Shown here in pieces: positions 18,275-28,809 of a DNA stretch of 64,000 bases. The DNA is from Snodgrassella communis. Lineage in GTDB: Bacteria; Pseudomonadota; Gammaproteobacteria; Burkholderiales; Neisseriaceae. Both the position numbers and the translations under genes were made by a program. Each line of letters starts with the position of its first letter. Position 1 is the stretch's first letter. The notes beneath the pieces were generated by a model. The model worked only from the letters and a program-made list of their open reading frames with translations. It was not told where the DNA came from and made no database searches. The stretch is taken from the NCBI RefSeq assembly GCF_914768045.1, contig NZ_CAJZCD010000005.1, positions 1-64,000 of the forward strand. Reading direction: 5' to 3'.

Positions 18275-20692
18275 TCACATCTCATGTACTGACACAGGAA
18301 GTGTAACCGAATTATTACTTGTATCCGGATCGGCGAGCTGGCTCTGCGCTCGGGCAGTAAAATCACCCTTACCATCGGCTCCAGTTACCTTTATTGTTAG
18401 CAATACAATAGCCGCTTCGCCTAATGGCAGCTTATTAACCCGCTTCTCTGCCTTATTGTAATTGCCCATCAGTACTTTCTGGCTGGTTATTTGCAGATTA
18501 GAGCCTAAAACAGGTTGCAGATAAATATTGTGTGCATCCATTGGCCCTTTATTGCTGATAGTTAATAGTAACTGCACACTATCATCAGGTAGTGTAGGTA
18601 TCCGCCGCAGTTTTTCAACTTCCAGCGCAATATCAGCTACACCTGATTGGACAGCAACGCTAACCTGATTATTATTTAAATCGGCATCTTCAGTCTCACT
18701 ATTTACCCGAGCAGTGAACTGGCCAACTTTTTCGGCACCAGTTATTTTTACTGTTAGCAATAGTTTAGTACTTTCGCCAGATGCAAGCTGATCAATCCGC
18801 TCATCCTGAGTATTATAACTGCCCGCTATGATTTTCTGACCTGTAATTTCAAGATTATCAGATAAATTAGTCTGCAGATAAATATTGCGTGCGCTGCCTG
18901 TGCCCTGATTGGCAATAGTTAGCAATAACTGAGCCTCATCTTGTGGCAATACAGAATCCCATTGTACTATTTCAATATTCATTGAAACATCTGCTTTACC
19001 AGCTTCAGAAGGCTGATTAGCTTGTTGCTTGGCAAACAGATTATTTTCTGCATGCATATTGTCTGTTAGCACAATATGTTCAATTTTTCCGGCTACCGCA
19101 TTACCTCCGGCACTGCCCGCAATGGCGGGGCCATCAATCATACCTTCTACATCGGCAACCCAGATGGAATAGTCGCCAGCCAGTAATTTATCGAAAATAA
19201 ATTTACCAGAATCATCGGTATAAGCAACCTGATCAACTCTGTTGCCAGCGTTATCCTGACCAGACAAAACAACTTTAATATGATCAAGCCCCGGTTCTTC
19301 ATTATTCAGCAGACCATTTGCATCCAGATCATTGTAGACTTTACCAGCAATCATGCCCTGAGCCTGAACACTATCATGTGCAAATAAATTATATTTTCCG
19401 GTTGAATTATGATCAAATACATTCACATAATAAGACCAAGACAGATCTTTATTACGCGATTTGGATAACCAAACATTATCATTTAATAAATGTTTGCCAT
19501 CCGAGCGTACAACATCTTTCGGCTGCTTGCTACCCTGAAAAGGATCAGGGACTTTAGCATAGACAAACCCACTGGTAGCTGGAAAATCTAGCTGATAGCT
19601 ACCACTGACTGTTTTTAAAGCAGCGTGATTACTTTGCTCAGTTACTTCTGTATCTACACCACTGGATTGGTACAGGCGCACTACATCACCATCAAGTGCC
19701 AGAAAATCAGCAATATCATCACTATCAGGTAAATCAACTTTTACATCATGAATTAATGTGTGCGTATTCGTGGCTTTTAACAGGCTGGTAACTGCACCAC
19801 CTAAAGTATCGGCATGGGTAAATGTTGCCTTAAAATCAGTAAATGTGCCAGACAGACTGGCGGTCATATTCCAGCGACCAACAGTAGCTGCATCCGCACC
19901 GATATCGCCAAAATTCAGTAACAGACTCTTGCCAGCAGGCTGATTTCCAATATAACTGCCTAAAATACTGAAATCAACCAGTAAATTCTTTTTATTTTCC
20001 ACAATTTTAGGCTGAGCCGAATCAATCATGGTTTTATAGGAAATACCTTTACCCTCATTTTTGACGCGTACACCCAAAGTAAATGGAACGGGCGGTTCCT
20101 CCTCCGCAGTAAAAGGATCATCACCATAAACTTCACCTGGCAAAAAATAATCCAGTGTCAGCAATGGCTGTGGTTTCACTACAACGTAATCAGGCGCAAC
20201 ATCAACCGTGGTTTCCTGACCATTTAGCTCATAGGTAAGTCTGGCACCAATATTGTAAAGTGTGTCTTTATCTTTAGCCGCTCCATATGCCGGTATAATC
20301 AGCCAGTGAATATCTGCATTGGATTTTGCGGTTATCACACCTGTTCCGCTGATATCATTCACTCCGGAGAGGGAGTTAATACGATAGAAAAATTTGGCTT
20401 TACTATCCTCAGTTTTCTGAGTTACTTCAACCGGCTGATTATCCTTATCAGTAAAAATCAGCTCAACCCGGATATTTTTCAGCTTATCATCCAGACCATT
20501 TTTAATTAGCATTCGTGCATCAAAAGCCTGTCGCTCAAAAGACAGTTTCTGCTCAATCACGATTTTAACTTCTGCACACTCTACATCTTGCGCGAATACT
20601 GAACTGGCTGGCATTATGCTACAGAAAAAAAATGCCAGAAGAGTCAATATATGGCAAAACGCTTTGCAATATTTCAATAACGTACCCTTCAT
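18275..20692 (-). CDS. Secreted protein with SdrD-B-like and DUF11/CARDB-like repeats
   Basis: 805 aa; signal peptide; GKVYNDLDANGLLNNEEPGLDHIKVVLSG...DDSGKFIFDKLLAGDYSIWV (SdrD B-like); two QLLLTI.N.G..DARNIYLQ repeats. Confidence 0.7.
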   Translation of the reverse strand: MKGTLLKYCKAFCHILTLLAFFFCSIMPASSVFAQDVECAEVKIVIEQKLSFERQAFDARMLIKNGLDDKLKNIRVELIFTDKDNQPVEVTQKTEDSKAKFFYRINSLSGVNDISGTGVITAKSNADIHWLIIPAYGAAKDKDTLYNIGARLTYELNGQETTVDVAPDYVVVKPQPLLTLDYFLPGEVYGDDPFTAEEEPPVPFTLGVRVKNEGKGISYKTMIDSAQPKIVENKKNLLVDFSILGSYIGNQPAGKSLLLNFGDIGADAATVGRWNMTASLSGTFTDFKATFTHADTLGGAVTSLLKATNTHTLIHDVKVDLPDSDDIADFLALDGDVVRLYQSSGVDTEVTEQSNHAALKTVSGSYQLDFPATSGFVYAKVPDPFQGSKQPKDVVRSDGKHLLNDNVWLSKSRNKDLSWSYYVNVFDHNSTGKYNLFAHDSVQAQGMIAGKVYNDLDANGLLNNEEPGLDHIKVVLSGQDNAGNRVDQVAYTDDSGKFIFDKLLAGDYSIWVADVEGMIDGPAIAGSAGGNAVAGKIEHIVLTDNMHAENNLFAKQQANQPSEAGKADVSMNIEIVQWDSVLPQDEAQLLLTIANQGTGSARNIYLQTNLSDNLEITGQKIIAGSYNTQDERIDQLASGESTKLLLTVKITGAEKVGQFTARVNSETEDADLNNNQVSVAVQSGVADIALEVEKLRRIPTLPDDSVQLLLTISNKGPMDAHNIYLQPVLGSNLQITSQKVLMGNYNKAEKRVNKLPLGEAAIVLLTIKVTGADGKGDFTARAQSQLADPDTSNNSVTLPVSVHEM

Positions 20693-22327
20693 TATTTAAC
20701 CTTTATATATCATTATTTATCTTATTGAATTTACAAATAACATAACCATTACCGAAGTATCATTGGCACATTTATCTGTTTACTCTCCCTTTAATGTATT
20801 ATTTCGAGTTAGTTTCAATTTATATTTAAATCTCTTTTATTCTTCATCTGCTATATCCATGTATTATTGTGTTTAAGAAAATTGATTTATTTAGGTATTT
20901 TTATATTTAAGTAATCAAGGTCGCATTAATTCATAATGAATATTAGTGTAGTGAGTTTTCACATCAGACTATACCGACATTAAGCATTGGCAAATTTCCA
21001 ATATGCTAAACGATATTACCTCACTAAAGATTACCTATCAGTTAGCTAAACTCGTTTACAGACCCAGAAGCCAGCACAATGGCAATGCTGCTGGCAAAAT
21101 AAATTTACCTGAAATTGGTATATAAAATAACAACCAAAGCTTGATTAAGGCGCGTTAGCTGTTCAAATTATGTGCTTTAATGCAGCTAATAAAAATAAAA
21201 CTGTCTGCTCGTTTATGCCATGCAATGAGCAATATAAGGGTTATTCCATTTTTAATCAGAATAAAAACGCATTTTTTAGCTTCGGCTTAATAGCTGGCAT
21301 CAGTATATTTTTCTTAACCATCGACAAGTGCAAAATAACGGTTTGTTTAATCTGAGTTTAAATTAGACTTTCGAGTAAGTTTTCTCTTTATGTAGAAAAA
21401 ATAATAAATTACTCACTTACCTTTCAGCACAACCCACTAGTCGGCAAATTACTCGCAATCATTTTGCCATAACGATAATTTTATCTGTAGATAGAAAAGC
21501 TATTTATAAAATTTTCTGGCACTATTTAGTTACTTAATATTAAAAATAACAACTGTATCTATAAATCAATATATTTCATTAAGGTATAAAATATCGTAAG
21601 TTAAGCAATTTACCTGAATTAAAGCGGCTTGAATTAACCAGATTCATGCTTAATATTATCTTTATCAATTATCTATATTAACTCCATTTCTCGTTATTCG
21701 CTTTTCCATACCATCCAAGATACTAACCATTATTGAAAAAAATGTTTAAAACATATTTTTGTACGGAAAACTGATATTACGCTATTAAATTTTAAAAAAT
21801 TTTTTTAACTATACTCTCTTTTAAGCCTAATTTGCAAGTTTTAATCTGGATAAACTGCTTCAGATGTTGTTCGGTTACTGTATTATTTAAACCAATTATT
21901 AGTAATGTTACCATTTATATGGTTTTTTACGATAAGTTATTAGCTTGGGTGATAAATGAAGTAATACTATTTCTTGAATGATAATTTAGCATTGTTAAAT
22001 CGATAATAATCATTAAATATTATTACATATTTAACAGATTATATTAACGGCACTATACTTAATTATGTTATTAGAATAACCATTTCTGACAACAAAAATG
22101 GCATTAATTTGAACCAATAAAAAGTATAATCGCAGACACTAACAATTGAATTCTGAATCAGACTTCCCTGTGGCGCCGAAGTCGAATCGATATGTCAAAT
22201 TAATATCAGTATAATTAGAAAAAAACAGCATACCCCGCGCAAAACCCGCACAATAGTTTTAGCAAATAAAAAATTATACGCCCGCTATCGCCTAATTATC
22301 CTTTCTAATCAATATTTTATTTAGCAA

Positions 22328-22371
22328 AGGTAAGCGGAATCGAACTACTGACCTCTTGCATGCCATGCAAG
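22328..22371 (-). other. Left att site: degenerate copy of the tRNA-Ala(GGC) 3' part
   Basis: aggtaagcggaatcgaactactgacctcttgcatgccatgcaag; T-arm carries mismatches relative to 59350-59395. Confidence 0.7.
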
Positions 22372-22615
22372 GTATATTAAATTTAATTTTTTATTAATCA
22401 AAGTGTTAGCCTCTTGCGACTATTAACACTATTATTTTAAACCATTGTATATACGTGCATTACCAGACGGTACTGACACCATATTGACACCAGATTGGCA
22501 CCATAATTTTACTGGCAGTATGAGCCAAATTGAACACTTTTAACTGCAAAAACAGCTTAGCGTAACTATCTTCTAAACTGAGCTTGCTACGATTCAGTTG
22601 TGGTGTTCTCCCCCA

Positions 22616-22652
22616 CAACTGAATTTCTACCCCATACAATATAAGCTCAAAA
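22616..22652 (+). repeat. 37-bp direct repeat, copy 1
   Basis: caactgaatttctaccccatacaatataagctcaaaa; one mismatch to 56273-56309. Confidence 0.85.
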
Positions 22653-22702
22653 CATTTCAACCGTTGTGAAGATCACAATGGTTGATTCTTTACTTACAAG
22701 CT

Positions 22703-22963
22703 TTACTGAATAGCTTTTACCAGCGCGCTATGCCGCCTTGCGCAGTCGTTATACTTCCCTACCACCCCAACTGCCCACGGCAAGATGTCTGCGCCTGTAG
22801 ACCCGTTTAACGGGCTTAATTCAGGACATGGCTCGACAAGGTTGGCTGGAATGCTAGCGACTGCTGATTGCTTCGTTGATGATGCGCACCCCTGAAGCAT
22901 CCAGACACACATTAGTGTACACAGGAACTTTAACAATCTTTGTAACTTGTGCTTGTCGTTCAT
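22703..22963 (-). CDS. Rz1-like outer-membrane lipoprotein spanin
   Basis: Lipobox MLQGCASS; out-of-frame overlap with the Rz-like ORF; part of the lysis cassette. Confidence 0.7.
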   Translation of the reverse strand: MNDKHKLQRLLKFLCTLMCVWMLQGCASSTKQSAVASIPANLVEPCPELSPLNGSTGADILPWAVGVVGKYNDCARRHSALVKAIQ

Positions 22964-23189
22964 CTTGTTTTACCTCACTCTTCGCTTTCTGTTTCTCGTA
23001 TTCTTGGCTGGCTTTGTTAGCCGCCTCCTGCTGTTTGTCCAAAGCTGCCTGATACTGCCGCCGAACTTCTTCCGCGCCCTTGCTATAGCCTTTCTTGTAT
23101 TGCTTGCTGCCGTAGCTAAGTGCTGCAAACAACACCATCAAGGCAAGCAAAGCCCAAGCGCCTACTGCTGGGTAATTAATGTTTTTCAT
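22854..23189 (-). CDS. Rz-like inner-membrane spanin
   Basis: N-terminal TM plus Lys/Gln/Glu-rich coiled coil; overlaps the Rz1-like ORF. Confidence 0.7.
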   Translation of the reverse strand: MKNINYPAVGAWALLALMVLFAALSYGSKQYKKGYSKGAEEVRRQYQAALDKQQEAANKASQEYEKQKAKSEVKQDERQAQVTKIVKVPVYTNVCLDASGVRIINEAISSR

Positions 23190-23191
23190 TG

Positions 23192-23623
23192 CTATACCTC
23201 AAAGTGCGGATAATCTTTAGTCTTTACCCAATCCCCGCCCCATGCCATTTTTACGCCTAATTCTGCTGCGGCTCGTTTCATGGCGTCGGCAATTACCCGG
23301 AATTTGTTTAAATCATTCCAATCTACCGGATACGGCACTAAATCCACCGCTTTGCCTGTGGTGTGCTTACTCACAAACGGGTTGTTGAGCCATGTAACTT
23401 TGCTCAAGCTTGGCTGGGCATATTTTGCCGGCACGCCTTTGACGGAACATTGCTGTGCTGTTCGCCCCTTGCCGTAGTTAATGCAACATTGTTCACGGCT
23501 GCGCAAACCCTCAGTTACCATAAAATCCTGTTTGGTGATTTCAATGGCACGCTTAACTACCTTAACCAGATTAACATCTACTCCTTGCAGATTTCCTAAT
23601 GAACGTTGGCTTAATTTGTACAT
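23192..23623 (-). CDS. M15-family peptidoglycan peptidase endolysin
   Basis: MYKLSQRSLGNLQGV...VTEGLRSREQ...GKAVDLVPYPVDWND...WGGDWVKTKDYPHFEV. Confidence 0.85.
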   Translation of the reverse strand: MYKLSQRSLGNLQGVDVNLVKVVKRAIEITKQDFMVTEGLRSREQCCINYGKGRTAQQCSVKGVPAKYAQPSLSKVTWLNNPFVSKHTTGKAVDLVPYPVDWNDLNKFRVIADAMKRAAAELGVKMAWGGDWVKTKDYPHFEV

Positions 23624-23969
23624 TTAAAACCTTTCATACATAAAAAAGCAGCCGTAATGGCTGCATCGTCGTTGTTATACAAAATCACTACTATTTAATT
23701 GCGCTAATCATTTCAGGCAGTCGCCATGTCAGAACTAGCAGCAGCAGAATTACTGCTGCTGTCCACATCGTTTTTCGCAACTCTTTAGGTGTAAAATTAA
23801 TAACTTCCATAAAAACTCCTAGAAACTTAAACGTAAATCGTTTATCATTGACCATGTTGTTTAAAGCCTCATTTGAATAACAAAGCCCCCAAGGAGTTCG
23901 AGTCCCTGAGGGCAATTTTTTTATATTAAAAAAGCCAGCACGAGGCTGGCTTGATTTAATAGATTTAAA

Positions 23970-24470
23970 TTACTTTTTTTTCTCTTTTAATGGTTTCTTT
24001 TTCCATCTTTTAGCTAAACATTCAAACTCCTGAAACATGGTTTGAATTTGTTTTTTATTTCGTAATTCAGTAACGAATCCACTCAGATTATCCCAATCTC
24101 TCATATGCATAGAATATTGAAAGCTTTTATAAATCTTTTCATCAAGAGCCCCTCCCAATATAGCTACAGACATAAATTCTCGATGGTTTAGAACTTTTAA
24201 TATTGCTGCTCTATCCTCAGAAAATTTTTCATCTTCAGATATATACGCAGCATATATACATTCCTTATTTTGTTTAGCTAATTGATTAACACGAGAAACA
24301 GCTTTTTGAAGTTCAGAATTATTTCTTTCTGCAACTATCATATCTATAGTTCCTCGTTTTTTCGCGTTTTTCGTGTTCGTATATATACTCCATGCAGCAA
24401 CAATAACGCCGATTGCAGTAGCGATCGGCGATATTAATTGCGCCCATTGAGGGACGTCAGTCATTACCAT
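23970..24470 (-). CDS. Hypothetical membrane-anchored protein (prophage-1-specific insert)
   Basis: 166 aa with N-terminal TM; absent at the equivalent place in prophage 2. Confidence 0.5.
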   Translation of the reverse strand: MVMTDVPQWAQLISPIATAIGVIVAAWSIYTNTKNAKKRGTIDMIVAERNNSELQKAVSRVNQLAKQNKECIYAAYISEDEKFSEDRAAILKVLNHREFMSVAILGGALDEKIYKSFQYSMHMRDWDNLSGFVTELRNKKQIQTMFQEFECLAKRWKKKPLKEKKK

Positions 24471-24837
24471 CCCAACCGTCTCGGTAAATTCTTTTCATAA
24501 TAAGCTCCTTATAAATTTATTACACTTCTATAAAATTTTAATTTCAGGTGGGACTAGTCGCTTTTAAGTGGGTCTAGGTGTGTTTACTTTGGTAAACTTA
24601 TTATGAACAACTAACAGCAATAAATCAAGCAATAAATGTAATAGTTACAATATTTAAATTCATTAAATTCATTCATTTAAGTAAATTTGATTAGTGTGAT
24701 ATAAAAAAATAACAATAAAAAACCAGCACATATGTACCGGCTTTGAATCTGTTACATAATCAAATAATAAATATGAAGCTTTTAATCAGACTAGGAGGGA
24801 AATCTCTTAGAGCTAGGCTGAGAGCTACTGCGGGCGT

Positions 24838-25113
24838 CTATTTATCGCTGTAATGTCCTTTGCATTGGATGATTTAGCAGCGATCATCAATTATCCTGTA
24901 AACAAGTCTGTTTTTATCATCTATACGTCTACTCCAGAAGCCTGACAAATTTTCTCTAAGAGCTTCTGGCTTGCCTATACCCTCGTATGGATTACGGGCT
25001 ATATCATTTAAAAGCACATTAATTTTTTTTATTGTTTTGCGATCTTGGTTTTGCCAATATGTATACTCCAGCCAGCTTTGTGGTGTGAAGTCAAAGTTCA
25101 TTTTGCAATTCAT
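24838..25113 (-). pseudogene. yoeB: YoeB-family toxin with in-frame stop before the catalytic C-terminus
   Basis: NLSGFWSRRIDDKNRLVYRIIDDRC*IIQCKGHYSDK*; TAA at 24874-24876; aligns with the YoeB ending ...HRLVY..TDDSLLIAACRYHY. Confidence 0.8.
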
Positions 25114-25357
25114 CCAGTGTTTTGCTAATCACCTCACCTGCGTTCAGTTGCGCAATAGAAACTTTCAAGGCTTCCTGATTTTTGGGGCTGTAGAATGGGT
25201 CTAAGTCAGGTCGGAACGGGAATCCTCTGTCATTAACCATTTGCTTTAAAAATACTCTGACCGCCGTTGTTAAATCCATTCCTAAATCATTAGCAATCTG
25301 CTGCGCCTCGTCTCTCAGTTTGTCATCTATGCGTATTTGTAAATTTGCCATATACAA
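25091..25357 (-). CDS. RelB/DinJ-family antitoxin
   Basis: MANLQIRIDDKLRDEAQQIANDLGMDLTTAVRVFLKQMVNDRGFPF; overlaps the toxin start. Confidence 0.85.
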   Translation of the reverse strand: MYMANLQIRIDDKLRDEAQQIANDLGMDLTTAVRVFLKQMVNDRGFPFRPDLDPFYSPKNQEALKVSIAQLNAGEVISKTLDELQNEL

Positions 25358-25671
25358 TACCTTTTAAAATCATTGTTCATTCATTTCTATCTCATTACTA
25401 CTGTAATATTATTTTAGAAATTTCGCAATTGAAATGAATGCGGAATTAGGTTTTTCGATTATGGTTGCTCATTTCTCCGCTGAAATCTAATCTTGAAATT
25501 TGCTACGTGTTCAGATATTAAGCCAGTATTAGGCTGGCTTAATTTGTACATTTCAAAACCTTTCATATATAAAAAAACCAGCCGATGGCTCATCAGCCGG
25601 CATTGTATAAATTAATATAATTCAATTAATTACAATTAAAATAACCGCAAAAACAGGGTGTAGCCGGCATC

Positions 25672-26007
25672 CTATTTCTGCCTGTCGTCTGTATCACCAA
25701 TCATCTTTTCTGCCCTGTTACAAACCGCATTGATCAGCTTTTGTGCCAGCTTCGGTGCTGTGGCCTTGAATGCGTCCAGCAGAGACGTGGAGGCCATACC
25801 AGCAAATACACCAGCACCTGCAAATAGCCAAGGGTGGTTCTGCGTGAAGAAATATTCCGTTAATGCTGCCGCAAAAACCATGCCTATAATGATGAATGTA
25901 ACGGTTAGTACTGTCCCATAGCGTTTGTAATCAGATACCACCAGCGCGCCTAGAAAGCCGCCAGCAAGGGCGAAGCAATTGGCTAATGTGAAAGCCTCGT
26001 TCATCAT
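25672..26007 (-). CDS. Holin-like small membrane protein
   Basis: Three hydrophobic segments, in lysis region; near-identical copy at 60677-61012. Confidence 0.5.
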   Translation of the reverse strand: MMNEAFTLANCFALAGGFLGALVVSDYKRYGTVLTVTFIIIGMVFAAALTEYFFTQNHPWLFAGAGVFAGMASTSLLDAFKATAPKLAQKLINAVCNRAEKMIGDTDDRQK

Positions 26008-26480
26008 TCACCGCCTTTTTTGTCTTCTACCTGTTTGGTGTGTTTGATTAGATTCCTGCCGGCAAGGGCGCAGATGATGGCAATAACAGGATAGGTGGTC
26101 ATGCCTGTAGACAAAGGCGGGTATGCTGCGATAAATGCTCCGGATATAACCACCCAGATTAATGCCGACCAGATCAGGAAACAGCCAGACAGGATATTGC
26201 TGCGGCTGGAATGAAAAAAGGCAGCAAATAGCTGCCCTGCTGCCACAATTACCAGAATGGCCACGAATATTTTAGGGTGAAGATGCAGGAATTTTTCGTA
26301 TAAGTCCTCTTTAATCATCTCTTCGCCATGCAGTGCAAATACTAGTGCAAATCCCAGCATGGCAAATCCGCTTAGTACTTCGATTATTCGTGTGCCGGTA
26401 CCAAATAACCAATCTTGGCATTTATCCGGTAAAAAGCGTAAATCAAGCAACCAGTGCAACCACTTAAATGCTTTAAGCAT
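26004..26480 (-). CDS. Phage membrane protein
   Basis: MLKAFKWLHWLLDLRFLPDKCQDW..., several TM segments; near-identical copy at 61009-61485 (start chosen by comparison). Confidence 0.6.
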   Translation of the reverse strand: MLKAFKWLHWLLDLRFLPDKCQDWLFGTGTRIIEVLSGFAMLGFALVFALHGEEMIKEDLYEKFLHLHPKIFVAILVIVAAGQLFAAFFHSSRSNILSGCFLIWSALIWVVISGAFIAAYPPLSTGMTTYPVIAIICALAGRNLIKHTKQVEDKKGGE

Positions 26481-26575
26481 GATGTACTTACTCCATAAAA
26501 ATACCGCCAATAGGCGGTTAGTTGTTTAAATAAAAAAGCCAGCACTAGGCTGGCTCAGATTTGTTACATAATCAA

Positions 26576-27583
26576 TTAATTCTTTTTGCCGGGTTTTCCG
26601 ACACCTTGATTTCCATTTCCGATGGCGTCATTTGGGTCGTATTCATCGCCTTTATCTATTGGAATAGATGGTATTGGTTGATTCGGGTCAGATGGGTTAA
26701 TTTCCGGCGGATTTTTTGGTTCAACTACATTTATACCCATACGCATTAATAAGCCACCGGCTTCGTCATCTATATAAATTACGCCACCATCAATCGAATC
26801 ATCATACTCTTGTGCATTCAGAATATTGTTAAAATCAAACATATTCAACGGATGTCTGAACACTTTCGCATGGGCAACACCTCCGTTGAATGCGTATAGT
26901 CTTTCTTCTGGGTTTGGATAACGAAAATCTGATGAAAAAAGACAGAAATAGGCCAGCGATTTCAGCGGTGTTATGTTTACTTTCATTAGTAGGGGGAAAT
27001 TTCTGCGGCAAATGCTGTCTAAGCCGTATCCGTTTTCGCCTTGGAAATTAAGCCCTATGCTTGTCCATAGGTCGTCTCCGTTCAAATAGATGCCTGTTTC
27101 TGTTTTATTAAATTGTGGATTAACGCCAGCAGGAATGTAATAAGTCACAATTTGCTGATTGACAATCGCTATAATCAGTTTTTCACCAGTATTTGCCTCG
27201 TAATCTGTATCTTTACTTCCATATAATATGCATAAAATCATGGGGGAATCAGGGAATTGGCCGGGCTTGATGCGTATTGCCAAGCTGTTGCCATAAAGCT
27301 CCACGCCCGGGCTTAGTGGCATTTCTGCACTCATTGGATATTCTGATTTATAGTTATAGAGTAGCACTCCGTCATCATTATTGTGAATGCGACTAAATGC
27401 CGCTCTTGCCTCAGTAGGTTGCGGCGACAACAATCTGCCGTTTATTTCATTTTTCCATATGGTATTGGTTATTAATTTTTCGGCAGTAAAGGGTAAATAT
27501 ACAACTGGTTCGGGCAGGGTTTTGCCCAGACATTTGTAATAAATCCAACCATTATGCCCATAGAATTTGAACAATAAACCCAT
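26576..27583 (-). CDS. Phage structural/tail-tip protein of unknown family
   Basis: 335 aa in the tail operon; coupled to the next ORF at 27583. Confidence 0.5.
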   Translation of the reverse strand: MGLLFKFYGHNGWIYYKCLGKTLPEPVVYLPFTAEKLITNTIWKNEINGRLLSPQPTEARAAFSRIHNNDDGVLLYNYKSEYPMSAEMPLSPGVELYGNSLAIRIKPGQFPDSPMILCILYGSKDTDYEANTGEKLIIAIVNQQIVTYYIPAGVNPQFNKTETGIYLNGDDLWTSIGLNFQGENGYGLDSICRRNFPLLMKVNITPLKSLAYFCLFSSDFRYPNPEERLYAFNGGVAHAKVFRHPLNMFDFNNILNAQEYDDSIDGGVIYIDDEAGGLLMRMGINVVEPKNPPEINPSDPNQPIPSIPIDKGDEYDPNDAIGNGNQGVGKPGKKN

Positions 27584-28131
27584 TATTTCACCTCATCGGC
27601 ATTTTGAAAAATTAAATCAGGCGGGTTGCCATTCCAGTAAGCGCCCTCCTCGAATTCAATCAATAGCTCATCTCCGTCACCCATGTTGCGTATAACGATG
27701 GCGGTAAGGCGGTCTCCATCCGGCAGAAATTGCGAGCGACCATTCTGATAATCAATTTCTAATACCATTTTAAATCTGTTTGTGGACGCTTCTCTGTCAA
27801 TGGTATAGGTGTTAATCTTTTCTTTATTAAAGCTGCCGGCAGTTGGGGCGCATGTTATTCGGGTGCCTTGTTCCCAAGCCTTTATGGTGCTTGCCTCCAT
27901 GCCTGAACGCTTAATTTGCAGATACCCGTTAAAATTTACGACATCGATTAGTTCGAATTCAGTTGCGTCTCTGTTTTGCAGTGTCAGGCGTATATAGTGT
28001 TTGCCATCGGCAGGGAGTGCGTTACGCAGTTCTTGTGTTGATTTATCGCCCAGTGCCAAGATGCTTTGGTTTTTATTCTGCTCAAGTGCTGCTGTTAACT
28101 GTGAACTAAAATTATTTAAATAAATTCTCAT
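27583..28131 (-). CDS. Hypothetical tail-region protein
   Basis: 182-aa ORF in the tail operon. Confidence 0.45.
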   Translation of the reverse strand: MRIYLNNFSSQLTAALEQNKNQSILALGDKSTQELRNALPADGKHYIRLTLQNRDATEFELIDVVNFNGYLQIKRSGMEASTIKAWEQGTRITCAPTAGSFNKEKINTYTIDREASTNRFKMVLEIDYQNGRSQFLPDGDRLTAIVIRNMGDGDELLIEFEEGAYWNGNPPDLIFQNADEVK

Positions 28132-28142
28132 AATCTATTCTG

Positions 28143-28724
28143 TTAATGTAGGGTTGTTAATATTGTATGATTCAGCTCTAAACAGATATTTGAGCCGCCC
28201 TCGTCATACCGAACTGTTTTGTCTGTGTTTCTAACTCGGAAGTAAATGGGTATTAATTCTCCGCCAGTTAATGATGCGCCAAACGATATGCTGCCACCTG
28301 CTTGGGCTTTATTTAAGGCTGCTTTGCTCAGGGCAATCTTGACGTCATCAGGTGTTAAACGTGCGCCTAGATTCATCCATGTGATGTTTTTATCGAAAAT
28401 GCAGACACCGCTGTCGGTAGGCCACTGCGGTTCGCTGTGGCCACTGGTACCGGTGGCTTTACATTTGTACATTAAGCCGTTTGATACGCTCGGTTCTATA
28501 ATGGTGCCGGTATAGTACTCAGTATTTGGCTGCCATTTTTTTATGTTATCAATCAGTGATAGTTTAATTTCTGGATCGGATACGGGCTTTAATGTGTCAT
28601 GTGGGTTGAAACTGCCAAAATAGAAGGTGAAATCCAGAATTTCAGCACCCTCAAATCGAAAAATAATAGGTTCGTCAATTCGCATGAAGATTCCATTTTT
28701 TTTGTAATACATGCTAAAGCTCAT
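28143..28724 (-). CDS. Tail-region protein, paralogue of 32469-33059
   Basis: FYFGSFNPHDTLKP...WQPNTEY..G.I.EPSVSNGLMYKC matches FYFGS(P)DTHEMLTP...WQPEENYSFGQIVEPPVANGYMYQC. Confidence 0.6.
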   Translation of the reverse strand: MSFSMYYKKNGIFMRIDEPIIFRFEGAEILDFTFYFGSFNPHDTLKPVSDPEIKLSLIDNIKKWQPNTEYYTGTIIEPSVSNGLMYKCKATGTSGHSEPQWPTDSGVCIFDKNITWMNLGARLTPDDVKIALSKAALNKAQAGGSISFGASLTGGELIPIYFRVRNTDKTVRYDEGGSNICLELNHTILTTLH

Positions 28725-28809
28725 GTTTATGCTCCATTAAAAAAGCCCTTGGCTGGGGCTTGGGTAAGTAAGGTGGCGAAGTTAGTCAGGTGATGTTTTC
28801 ATGGGCTGG

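Noticed and set aside
22230-22260. cgcgcaaaacccgcaca resembling gcacaaaacccgcaca at about 59487
   Set aside because: Short similarity with a different order relative to the tRNA remnant; too little to define an element
22460-22660. 66-aa ORF on minus strand at the left prophage end
   Set aside because: No recognisable domain, lies in the att-proximal non-coding stretch; tgacaccatattgacaccag resembles the integrase gene's 3' end (gacaccagtttgacaccag), so a small int remnant is more likely than a gene
23691-23915. 74-aa ORF
   Set aside because: Most of its N-terminus is non-coding in appearance; possibly only the last 39 aa (MEVINFTPKELRKTMWTAAVILLLLVLTWRLPEMISAIK) are real, so not listed as a firm gene
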